Below, one piece after another: positions 34,466 through 45,179 of a stretch of 64,000 nucleotides of DNA. Every line of letters starts with the position of its first letter. The stretch's first letter is position 1. Position numbers and translations under genes: made by a program. The stretch comes from Undaria pinnatifida (lineage: Eukaryota; Sar; Phaeophyceae; Laminariales; Alariaceae), in NCBI GenBank assembly GCA_012845835.1, contig JABAKD010000030.1, positions 4,018,416 through 4,082,415 on the forward strand. Direction: 5' to 3'. The notes beneath the pieces were generated by a model. It did not search any database and was not told the DNA's origin. It was given only the letters and a program-made list of their open reading frames with translations.

Positions 34466-34820
34466 GAAGATATAGGTCGGCGACTGCCCTTGCAACTACA
34501 GTGTAGCAATCAGGGTCAACAGGGGGATGTTAGTCAGTCTGCGCGCGGAAACTATAAAACCCGTTTTTGACGGGGACCAAATGTGACAGCTGTGGAAGGA
34601 AATGCATAAGTTTATCAAGTGAATCCTGAAAGTCCAACAACCGGTGAGGGGAGGGCGGAGTTTTTAAGGACGTGGTATTAAGCCATTATTATCATATCAA
34701 TCAGTGATCGATTATGCAGGGGAACGTGCCGAAAAAAGTGTTTGCAAACGATACTACAGTATAACACGGAAGAAGGCACACCCCCCTTAGATAACACACC
34801 CCTGTCCATGAGCACACCCG

Positions 34821-35168
34821 GTGATTTATTTTTGTTTCGTTTTTCGACCATCACTTTATCACCGGGGGCACTTTGAATACCACACTCCCTACGGGGAGCG
34901 CCTGATAATAGCAACAAACTCCAAAATTATCACACCGCCTGGTGGATACCATCCACCCGCAACGGGCACCGGTTTGGACACCACCATGGAGGCGACAGCT
35001 GTGCCCTATCACGGTGATCCGAACGAGTCTGCGGCCCCAACCCCACCGGTACCTGCTGCTGCCGCGCCTCGAGTGACGATCACGTCGTTTTTCTCCGGGA
35101 TCAGCCCGCTTACTGGTACCGGTGCTGGTGCTACCGACACCCCGTTCACACCCCTTAGCAATCGTTAA
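34821..35168 (+). other. Unassigned 115-codon open frame in a CACACCCC-rich block
   Basis: Reads YHTPYGERLIIATNSKI, then Pro/Ala/Thr-rich sequence ending TPFTPLSNR. There is no recognisable domain. The surrounding 34.75-35.34 kb repeats CACACCCC and ACCCGGTGATWATTT-like strings, so coding is doubtful. Confidence 0.2.
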
Positions 35169-35865
35169 TAACGTTATAGCACACCCCCTCAATATCATGC
35201 CCCCCCCTTACCACACCCCCTAGCTGCGGGGCTACCGTGCATGGTTGCTATCTCCTGGTATACGTTAGATACCACACCCCCCTACAACAGCACACCCGGT
35301 GATAATATTTTTAATCGCCAAATTGTCATCACTGGGGTGTGCTGCCTTCTGTGTTCTACGGTACTACAGTAAGTAGTTGTGTGCGTTGTTTCCACCCATC
35401 TACATCCAGCACAACCAGTGTCCACGCTGCTGATGCCTCATAGAGCGGAGTGACGAGCTCTGTGGTCACAAACTACGAGACAGAGATACGCATTGCCAAT
35501 ACAGCAAGGCGATTTGACCATGCAATGCCAACCGCAGTGAGCACGCGGGCAAAAAAGCAAAGATGCGAAAGCCAGCACACCAGACTATTTGCAGAAAAAG
35601 AAAGAAAAAGACGAAAAGGTCAAGAAGAAAGAAAAAAAACAAGAACGAAAAAATCATGGGGACAGCAGGAAGAGGGATACAGGAGGACTGCATGACCACA
35701 AGGATAAAACAAAGCACAACAGACAGCCAGCAACTAGCAACACAGCAGCAGCTGAGAGCTTACCTAACAAGTTGGCCGCCCAGACCTTTGGGGCGGTGGG
35801 CTGTGCGCGTTTGCGAGCAGAAAGCACTTCCTGGTCGGATAGAGGTACTCTTGTAGACCCAACCC

Positions 35866-35935
35866 ACCCCCTAGCCCTAACCCTAACCCCAACCCTGACC
35901 CCAACCCGGACCCCAAACGGGCCAGAAACGGGCGA
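35866..35935 (+). repeat. Telomere-like degenerate (CCCTAA) stretch
   Basis: CCCTAACCCTAACCCCAACC is followed by CTGACCCCAACCCGGACCCC. About nine degenerate units; too short and interior to be a telomere. Confidence 0.7.
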
Positions 35936-36389
35936 GAAACGCGGCTGCGCCGCTTTTGGATTTTTTGTATTATCACTCCGATCTGTGGCACACCACATAG
36001 CCCTTGGCCAATGAGAGAGCGTGAAAACTACCCTCCAAGAGTTGTGGAGGCCACATTGTTACTTCGAAGTATGTCTTCTGGCTGCTGACGCCATCCAACC
36101 AAGATCGGGGGCAGCGACCGTACTGGGCTTCGAAAGACCCTGCTGTGGTATGGAGTAGGAGCATTGCAGCATGGTCTATCATATCACCCTGCGCACCGTT
36201 TCTGACGACGGTGGCGTCGTCACCCCACTACCGACGACGAAAACGAACCCTAAAAATTAAGAATAAAAAAACGCAGCAGCAGAGCAGATGAAGCTTCCAT
36301 CGCGAGGCACTGATCTGTTGCTCTCGCGGGTTAGCCAGCCATGGTGACTCGACGACTGCTGACTCTTAAGGCTCGTCTGTGAACTATCG

Positions 36390-36613
36390 CTTGTGAAACA
36401 GCAGGGCTTCGGTTTTGGTTCACTCGTCATCGCCTTTTTCCCTCCCATCCCGACTGTGCCTTTCAAGCGCTTGCAGAAACCCCGCTGGTCGTGTTCGGCG
36501 AGTAATTTCTCCATTTCAGCAACACACTCTTCGAAATACGTTCGACCTAGGCGGTCGTCGTGCACCCGACCGACAAGTGCGAAATGCCCTAAGGGACGGA
36601 CAGTTTGACCCAC
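36390..36613 (-). pseudogene. LINE fragment in opposite orientation
   Basis: The minus strand encodes AEMEKLLAEHDQRGFCKRLK and then GTVGMGGKKA, the same pre-RT segment carried on the + strand at 36979-37060 (EMEKLIAEHDQRGFHKHLK). The fragment therefore represents a second LINE copy of the same or a closely related family, inverted and truncated after this segment. It forms an inverted pair with the larger + strand LINE, about 400 bp apart. Confidence 0.75.
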
Positions 36614-36879
36614 TGGTTTGCATTTCCAACGGGGAGTGTCGCAAGCGAATGGTTGCGAGGAGAGTCGTATCCACGCTCAACCAACCTACCCAGCCCAACA
36701 CCACTACGTCTGACGTAGCGAACATTTTCACCATGGCCATTCTCGATGCAGTGAGAAAGTAGAGGTACCACCTGCACCACGCCGCCACCGCAAGCGTGGA
36801 TGTTGCAAGCCCGCCGAAAAATCGGCCGCTTTTTAAGATAGCATGGGCCGCGAGGGAGGATGCACTCGTTCGCACCCCC

Positions 36880-38985
36880 CCCCCCCCGCGCGCGAAAACC
36901 CTGCGTGGACGATGTTAAAAGGACGGCGTACGCGACCCTACGGAAAGGCACATCGTTATTTCGATTGCATGGTGCTGAAATGGAGAAACTCATCGCCGAA
37001 CACGACCAGCGGGGTTTCCACAAGCACTTGAAAGGCACAGCCGAGATGGGAGGGAACAAAGTGATAAAGTGGACAATTCGTTAGAGATGAGAATGATACA
37101 TTGTTAGACAAGGTGCGCATTCGTGAACGATGTGCGGGGTTTTTCTATAAACTCTTGAATACGAAATCGCTGATGCTCGATCCCACCATCATCGAGCTAT
37201 TCCCCAAACGACCGCTCGCACTATTCGCTTGGAGATGAACCCACTATCGACGAAATGACGGGGGTACTCCGGAGTATGCCGAATTGTAAGGCGGCAGAGC
37301 CAGACTCTCTGTGCCGGCCGAGTTGCTGAAACTCGATCACCCCGAATTCAGTCGTTGCTTTCACAGCATACTTGGTAATGCTTGGAAACCGGGTGGTATC
37401 CCCTAGCAATGGAAGTATGCGACCACCAAGGTCCTTCACACAAAAAAATATCGTTTTGATTGCTACATTTTCAGGGGAACGCCACTTGTTGCCCATGCAG
37501 GCATGGTACTGTTGAAAATCGTCGCGTCCCGCCTTTACCAGCTACTGCGATCAAGGGGGAATCGTCCCCGAGGATAGTGCAACTTCCATCCGGCGCGTTC
37601 AGCAGTGGATACGATGTTCGTGGTGCACCGACTGCAAGAACTCGGACGCGAGAGGCAAACCCCCTTGTGCATGTGCTTCATCGGCCTGCAGAAAGCGTAT
37701 GACTCTGTCGACCGAGAGCTACTGTGGGAAGTGTTCGCACTCCTTGGTGTACCAGCAAAGATGCTTGCAGTTATCCGACTGCTCCACAATGGCATGCGTG
37801 CGTACGGACAACGGCGAGCACTCAGAATAGTTTGACGTCACGCAAGGGCTTCGGCAGTGTTGCGTGCTATCGCCATTGCTGTTTAACATGTTATTTGCTG
37901 CTGCGTTACACGCTGTCTTTGTTCGCTTCAGCGAGGACGAAGGCGTCGTACAGAACCTAGTCCGCCCCAATGGCGATAGGGCTGGCAGAGTCGAGGACTT
38001 GGCGTGCGTGCGGAGGGCCGCGTGGGGCATGCTTTACGCCGACGACGCAGGCATTGTCTCGAAATCGGCAGAGGGGCTTGCTGAAATGACAGTCGTTGTC
38101 GCGGTCTTCGAAGCAGTAGTTCTCACGGGTTCGAAAACAAAGACGTAGGCCATGCTGCTGCAAACACGGGACCTTGCATCCCTGGCTCCACCGTTCGTCA
38201 TCGCAGCAGCAGGTCAGAGGTATAAACAACGCAGTTTATATACCCCATCGGTATTATCGATGAAGATGTTGACCTCATGGTTGAGATCAAGCGACGGGTC
38301 CGACCCATGAGCGCATGCTACTAGCGGTTCGGTCCAGAGCTCTACAATATAGCGGCCGCCCGGCTCAGCCTTAAGGTCCCCCTGTTGAAGGCCGAGGTGA
38401 TTGAGACCCTGCTGTACGGGTGTGTGACGTGGGCCCTCAACTCGCCTCACTATGACGAGCTCCGAAAGGCGAGCCCCGAAGTCCACCGGCGAGTCCTTGG
38501 CTTACAGCGTCGTGCCGACCACACCAACCTCTCGTACATCAAGGCCCTCAAGAAGACGAAATTTGGTAACACCGAAACGACCATCCGAAAACGGCGGCCA
38601 TTTCACTGGGGCAATGGTACGGCAAAACAAGGAGCGATTTCCCAGTCGGACGGTGTTTGAGCAGATATCCGATGGAAAAAAACCGGGACCAGGTGGGCCA
38701 CCGAACAACCCGTTAAAAACCCTGAGAGACCACCTCGGCGTTTTGCGATCGACCGAAGGTTCCACAGAAGGTTTCCCACGGCAGTTTGGAGTTGAAAACA
38801 TACCGTGGGTCCATGCAGCAAAACACGCGGGCAAGCGGTACCGGGGGATCCTTGAAGCAGTCGAACGGCTCATGGCCAGGTGGCACATAGAGGAGGAAAA
38901 TAAGAGCTCGGAGCGCCAAACCGCTCGTGGGGAGAGTGTGGAAACCGCTCTCCAAGAATGTAAGAGATGGCAGACAGGGTAGCAA
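36880..38985 (+). pseudogene. Decayed LINE (non-LTR retrotransposon) reverse transcriptase ORF
   Basis: Reading + frames in order gives a non-LTR reverse transcriptase with frameshifts and in-frame stops. MEKLIAEHDQRGFHKHLKG is near 36979-37040, VPAELLKLDHPEFS near 37310, and AVDTMFVVHRLQELG near 37600. Motif A, IGLQKAYDSVDRELLW, is near 37680; motif B, LRQCCVLSPLLFN, near 37850; and catalytic motif C, YADDAG, near 38035. A post-RT region follows (ETLLYGCVTWALNSPHYDEL, then TIRKRRPFH) up to the stop at 38980. The endonuclease part is not seen. Stops after GGNKVIKWTIR and after ALRIV, and frame changes near 37480, 37830 and 38220, show it is dead. Confidence 0.85.
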
Positions 38986-39107
38986 GGCACCAGGCCGACT
39001 AGTAGGTACAACCTGTCTACGTAACGTCAAGCTACTGGGAATACCTTGTGTTTTTTTCTGGTTTTTGTTATTTGGATCTCGCCTGCTCCATCCCCACCGG
39101 GGGTAAT

Positions 39108-42100
39108 GTGTTCAGCCGATAGTGCACATCCCCCAGCCGTCCCACGCCCCACACCCCAGCGCTCCCACCCCGCAGCCCCAAGCCCCCAAGCCCCAGCCCC
39201 TAACCTCCAGCCCCCAGCCCCGAACCCCCTGATCCCAGATCTGAGCTCTCAGCCCTCCCACTCCCCAGCCCTTACATTTCCGTGGACTCCACCCCGCCAG
39301 CCACTTCACCCCCCGGCCGTCCCAACCCGTGCCCTCGCATCACCCAAAACGCTCCCGTCCCCCAGCGTCCTACCCCCCAGCTATCGAATCTCCCAGCACT
39401 CCCACCCTCCAGCGGTCATACCCCCCCAGTTCTCCCACCCCCCAGCCCACTTATCGCCCACCCATCCCACCATCAAGCCCTGACACACCCCAGCTCTCCC
39501 ACCACCCTACCCTGCCACGCACGAGCTATCCCACGCCCCAGCTCTCCCAACCCCCAGCGTCCTAACCCCCAGTCCTCCAAGCCAGCTTTCCCAGCTCCCA
39601 GCGCTCTCGTCCCCCAGCCCTCCAAGCCACCAGCTTTCCCAGCCACCTGCTCTCTCAGCCCCCACTTCTCCCACCTCCCAGCCCTCCAAGCCTCCAGCCC
39701 TCGCATCCTCCAGCCTCCCGTTCCCCGGTTTCCCCGTTCCCCAGTCCTCCCAACCCCCCCTTCTCAATCCTCCGAGGCCCTCGCCTTCCCACCCGCGCCC
39801 TCTTCCACCCCAGCCATCCCATCCCCCAGAGCGCCCACTCGCCAAACTTCCCGCAACCAAGCCCTGTCAGCCGCGAACCCTCAGCCCCCAGCTCCCAATC
39901 CTCCTACTCCCCAACCCCCCGACCCCCCCGCCCTCCAACACCCCTGCTCCCAGCCCCCAACCCCCAGCCCCCAGCATTCAGACCGTCCACCCCCCAGCTA
40001 TGCCATCCTCAGCTCTCTTCCCCCTCGAACATTGCATCCCCCAGCCCTCCCACTCCCCAGCTCTGCCACCCCCCAGCTCACCTACTCCCCAGCCTTCCAA
40101 CCCCCAAGCCCTGCCAGCCCTCAGCTCCCATCCCCCAGGCCCTAACCCCCAGCCCCTACCCTCCCACCCCCGAAACATTCCATCCCCTTGCCCTCCCATA
40201 GCCTCGCCCCCAGCCCCCAGCCCCCGACCCCCAGGCCCAAGCCCTCAGCCCCAAGGCTTCAGACCTTCCAGCCCCCAGCCCTTCCACACCCCAGCCCTCC
40301 CACCCCCCCACTCCTGAGTCCTCCCACCCAGCCGTTCTACCACCAAGTCCTTCCACCCCACAGCCATCTTACCCCCCCAGCTCTCCCACCTCGAAGCTCT
40401 CCCACGCCCCAGCCGTCCGACCAGTCTCCCATCCCCCAAATATCGAGCCCGCAAGCCCTCACGCACGCCAGTCATCCCACTTTTCAACCTCAGCCCCCAA
40501 CCCCAAAAGCCCCCAGACCGCAGCCCTCAACTCTGCCACATCCCAACCCTCCCACCCCCCAGCCCTCCTACACCCCTACCCTGTCACACCTCCAGCTGTC
40601 CCAGCCCTCAGCCATCACACCCCGCACCGCTCCCCCCCCCAGCTCTCTCAGCCCCAAGCACCCCTCACCACAACCCTCAAAGCTCCCAGCTAGTCCAGGT
40701 CCCAGCTCTCCCACCCCTCAGCCCTCCAGGCCCCGAGCTCTTCCAGCCCCTAGTCATCCCAGGCCCCAGCTCTCCCACCGCCCAGTCTTCCAAGTCTCCA
40801 GTCTTCCAACACTCCAGCCATCCCATTCCCCAGCCCTCTCACCGTCCAGCCCTCCCACCCTCCAGCTCTTTCAGTTCGCGGCGCTTCCACGCCCCCCCGC
40901 CCACCAAGCCCCCAGCTCTCCCAGCCCCAAGCGCTCCCACCCGCCAGGCCTTCGACCCCTCAGCCTTGCCAGCCTCCAGCCGCCATCCCATCCACTCCCC
41001 GGTCCTCCCACACCCCAGCCATCCCATCCGCCATCCCTCTCACCCCCCAACCAACTGCCTCTATCCCCCGGTGCCAAGAGCTCACCCCCCCACCCACCAG
41101 TTCTCCCATCCCCTATCCCTCTCACCCCCCAGCCGTCCCACACCCCAGCCCTCCCACACCCCAGGCCTCTCACCCCCCCCCCCTCAAACCTTCCACTCCT
41201 CCTTCCACCAAGTCACCCCACCCCCAGCCCTTCCACGCCCCAGCTTTCCCACCCACAGCCCCCAACCTCCAGACCCCAGACCCCAGTCCTAACCCCCCAG
41301 ACCCCAGACCCCAGACTCCAACCGGCAGACTTTAAAACGCAGTCCTCAGCTCTCTCATTCACCTGCCCTCTCACCCCCCTACCCTGTTATCCCCCAGCCG
41401 TCCAACCCCGTAGCCATCCCATCCCCCACCCCTTCCACCCACCAGAGCTCCCAGCCCAGCGCTCCACCTCCCGGTAATCCAAAGCCCTCAGCTCTCCCAG
41501 CCCTCAGCGCCCCTACCGCCCAACCCTCCAAGCCCCCAGCTCTCTCAGCCCCCGGCTCTCCAAGCCCCCAGCTCTCCCACCCCCCAGCCCCCGCACTCCC
41601 TGCTCTGGCTCTCCGTATTCACCTTATCTCCCAGCCATCCCACCCCGCAGTCCTCACACCCCCCATTTCTCCCAGCCCCCAGCTCCTCACCCCCCAGCCC
41701 TCCAAGCTCCGAGCTCTACCGTTCCCAGTTCTCCCAGCCCCTAGCTCTCCCACCCCCCAGCCCTCCCATTATCCAAGCCTCCAGCCGTCTCAACTTCCAG
41801 CCCACCCATTCCCCAGCCCTCTCGCCCCCAAGCCCTCCCACTCCCCTCGCTCTCAGCCCATGCGCTTCCACCCTTTTTCCCACTAAGCCCCCAGCTCTCT
41901 CAGCCCCCGACGCTCTCACTCCCCAGCCATCCCATCCCCTAACCCTCTCATTCCCGAGCCCTCCTACCCATCAGCTCTCCCACCCCGCAGCCCTCCCACC
42001 TCGCAGCCCTCCCACTCCCCACCCCTCCCACCTCTATGCCCTCACCCCCCCCAGCCCTCCCACGCCCCCATCCTTCCACCCCGCAGCCCGCCGACCCCCG

Positions 42101-42404
42101 AGCCCTCCTACCCCCCAGCTCTTACACACTCCAGTTCTTCTAACCCCCAGGCCTAGCCCTCCAGCCCTCAACCCCAAGCTCGCAGCCCCTGGTCCCCGAA
42201 CCCAGGCCGTCCCACCCCCATGTTCTCGCACCTCCCAGCCCTTCCACCCCCCATCCATCCCACCACCCAACCATTCCACCTTCCAGCCTCCCAACCCCTA
42301 GTTCTCCCAGCCCCTAGCGCGCCGCTCCCAGCCCTCCAAGCCCCTAGCTCTCCCAGTCCCAAGCGCTTCCACCCCCCAACCCTCCAAGCGCCCAGCTCTG
42401 TTGT
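39108..42404. repeat. C-rich 15-18 bp minisatellite, block 1
   Basis: Degenerate head-to-tail repeats of CCCCCAGCYCTCCCA with length variants; almost every unit ends in CCCA and contains CCAG. The + strand is strikingly C-rich and G-poor over 3.3 kb. Long open frames on + (Pro/Ser-rich) and - (Gly/Trp-rich) follow from composition. Confidence 0.95.
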
Positions 42405-42605
42405 TGTTCTCACCGTAACTCGCATGACCAAGTCCGTGGTCACAGGACAAGCTCCAGTCATTTTGGAGTGGAAGAATATGCCAGGATAATCAGAATACGA
42501 ACCAAAAGTGATAACACGCATACATTTATCATATTAAGAACTGAAGCATGTCGTGCGTCCGCCGACATACATTAGTGCAATTAGAAGTCAGCGTATGTAC
42601 GTATC
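42405..42605 (-). repeat. SINE-like (AAC)n-tailed repeat inside the minisatellite
   Basis: Minus-strand copy: TTGTTGTTCTCACCGTAACT, CAAGTCCGTGGTCACAGGAC, then GAACTGAAGCATG and TTAGAAGTCAGCGTATG. It marks the right edge of the first C-rich minisatellite block. Confidence 0.8.
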
Positions 42606-42639
42606 AGACCCGTACTGGTACATACGTTTCAAGACTCGC

Positions 42640-43330
42640 AACTGAAAAGAGCTAAAGCTTTATTTTTCCCCATCCGCCGGAGGATAAAAAAAAAAAAAAA
42701 CGACAACATTGCATACCGCCAGGATACCAAAGAATGCACTAATTCGAGGAGAAAAGGTACTGGAAGAAAAAAATAAAACGAGAACACTAGAAAGCGCAAG
42801 AAGTTACGTAGAGTCGCCACCAGCAGCCAGGGGACATGCAGCGAGGTAAAGGCAAAGTCAAACCACACAGCGCTACGAAACGACAAAGTACGCATCCGAT
42901 ATAAGCAAATCATATAAAGCAACCACATATTAGACGTAAGCGAATACGTGAGCTTGCCAGCAGCGGAGTATGGTGAAATACATCAACCAACCAACCAACC
43001 AGCGCCATGAATACGCATGCGTACAAAATAATTGAGGCAAATAGAAAAAACAAGAGAGGAAAGGAAGTACAGGATAGCAGCAGATACTATTTATAGAAGC
43101 TGACCGAAAAAAGCATTGGGCACATAGAGGGCATCAAGTGCATTACAGGGAGAATCCCGAAACTCGAAGAAGTTCGGGCAGCCTTACGCTAGCTACTTAC
43201 GGTCATGGGAAGGCAAACATACGTCAAGACGATGATGGCCAGCCCCAGACTTCAGTCCCTTGTGCAGGACACCCCCCCTGCGAGCCTCTCCCTCAGCGTA
43301 TTAGTCTTAACGGTGGGTGGCGCGCCCACG
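42640..43330. other. Non-satellite insert between minisatellite blocks
   Basis: Begins with AAGCTTTATTTTTCCCCATC, CGCCGGAGGA, a motif also found at 24226-24257 and 27700-27738, so it is a dispersed repeat end. The remainder up to the LINE fragment shows no gene that I can support. Confidence 0.5.
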
Positions 43331-43655
43331 GCCTTCGCGTGTCCCTCTGCAGATCTGCAGCTCCCCACGTAACACCACTTCGAGATGAATGCCTTTGCTC
43401 GCTCCTCGACACGTCAAAGCCATCTGCCGGCCTTCTGTGCCGCCTTTTGCCACCCTTTAAACGTCACGCCGAATTCCGTCTTATCTTCATCGAGGCGCAC
43501 CATCCAATCCTTCTCATGCCCCCTGACGTAGCCGTTACCCCCTACCAACTCCACAAGCACAACCACCAGTAGCAGACGCTCTTCCCCCATACGTGCAACG
43601 AATCCCGCGAACAACATCTTTCTTCCCCGCACCGTCGCCTCAATGCTCTCACAGC
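43330..43655 (-). pseudogene. 3' fragment of a second LINE family
   Basis: The minus strand encodes ESIEATVRGRKMLFAGFVAR then MGEERL, a frame-scrambled piece, HEKDWMVRLDEDKTEFGV and QKAAQKAGRWL. This is the C-terminal region of a non-LTR retrotransposon polyprotein, related to but different from the one at 36880-38985, which has TIRKRRPFH at the equivalent place. Remnants (ERAKAFISKW) continue below 43414 in another frame. It interrupts the C-rich minisatellite, so it inserted into it or the satellite spread around it. Confidence 0.7.
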
Positions 43656-44620
43656 CCCCAGCTCTTCCAGACACCAGCTCCCTAAACCCCGAGTCCCCCA
43701 AATACCCAGTCCTAGAACCCTCTAGCCCCCCCATTCCCCCGTTCTCCCACCCCTCCGACCCCAGTCCTCCCGTCCTTAAACCTTCTCACCCCCAGCCCTC
43801 TTCCCCCTAAGCCCTCCTAACGCCCAGCCCTTTTCCCCCTAAGCCGTCTCACCCCCCAGCTCTCCCAACGCCCAGCCCCCGAGCAAGCGGGGCTACCACC
43901 CCCCCGCCTTCCAAACCCCAAGCTATCCTACCACCGACCTATCCCGTCCCCCAGCCAACCTACTGCCCAGCCTTCTCCCGCCACCCAGCTATCCCATCCC
44001 CAAGCCAACCCACTGCCCAGCCTTCCCGCCCCCCGGTCCTCCTACCCGCCCGCTCTCCAACCCCTAGCACTGCCAGCCGTGAGCTCCTTGCCCCCAGCTT
44101 CTAGCCCCCAGGTCCCAGCTCCCAATTCTCCCACCCCCAGTAGGTCCATCGGCCAGCCTCCCCACACCCCCGCCCCCAGCTCCCATCCACCATCCCCCGC
44201 CCCCCAGCCCCCAGGCCTCAGGTCCCTCGCTCCCCAGCCGTCCCACCCCCCAACACTCCCACCCCCTGGCAATCTGACGCCCCAGCCTTCCCGCTCCCCA
44301 GCCCTCCCACCCTCTCACCCTCCCAACCTCCAGCCGTCCTAGCCCCCAGCACTCCCACCTCCAAGCCATCCCACATTTCAGCGCTTCCTGCCCCCAGCTC
44401 TCCAAGCCCCAAGCGTCCCACCCCTAAGCTCTCCAAGTCCCAAGGTATCCCACTACCCAGGCCCTAGGACCCAGACTCCAGTCCCCAGACCACGACCTCC
44501 AAACCTCAGACCCCAACCCTCAGCCCTCCCACCACCGAGCCCTCCCACCCCCCAGTCACCCCACCCCCCACCATCCGATCCCCCAGCCCTCCAACTCCCA
44601 TAGCTCTCCCAGCTTGTGGT
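43656..44620. repeat. C-rich minisatellite, block 2
   Basis: Same unit family as block 1. Some units are longer, for example AGCCTTCCCGCCCCCCGGTC. It starts right at the edge of the LINE fragment at 43655. Confidence 0.95.
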
Positions 44621-44834
44621 CGTCGGGGGGAATCCGGGATACATCCCCGGGTTTGCCATTGTTTTAATTTGCATCTTAACAGTAAAACGGATATGCTGCT
44701 TGTTCTGAGATCATTGCGCACAGCAGCCAGTCCGTGGTCAAGGGTCTCCCCGGGGCTGCGGGTCGTAGGTCAGCGTGGCTTCTGGGTCGGATCTGTCTCC
44801 CCGCGGCTGCGGGTTGACAGGTAAAACGTGGTAA

Positions 44835-45078
44835 ACGTATGTGCTAGTATGAGCCTAGCACGTACGTAGACTAACTTCCGACTTCATTTGTTACATTTTT
44901 TGGCGGATTCATTACTTTCTTCAGCTATGATACACACGCGTGTACCACGTTTCGTTTGCTGTACTTCTCCCTTGGGGCATTCTTTCATTTCACATGTCCA
45001 GAGTGACTGCAGCCTGTCCTGTGACCACGGACTTGATTATGCGGGTTAATGTGAGAACAACAGCAACAACAAAACGTT
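44835..45078 (+). repeat. SINE-like (AAC)n-tailed repeat inside the minisatellite gap
   Basis: + orientation: AACTTCCGACTTCATTTGTT, TTCTTCAGCTATGATACACA, GAGTGACTGCAGCCTGTCCT and GAGAACAACAGCAACAACAA. Confidence 0.8.
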
Positions 45079-45179
45079 TTCACGATGTCAGTTCTCTTTA
45101 TTGGGGGATCATCTCGCCCAGGTGTTCTAGCAGTCCTGGCTCTAGTTGAGATTGATCAAACCTGATCAGTCCCAATGAA

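Noticed and set aside
35866-35935. Chromosome end
   Set aside because: The CCCTAA-like stretch is short, degenerate and interior; at most an interstitial remnant.
39282-41477. Open frames of 287 and 429 codons rich in Pro/Ser/Gln
   Set aside because: They lie wholly in the C-rich minisatellite, where stops are rare on both strands; unit length varies by 1-3 bp, so there is no stable repeat in the protein.
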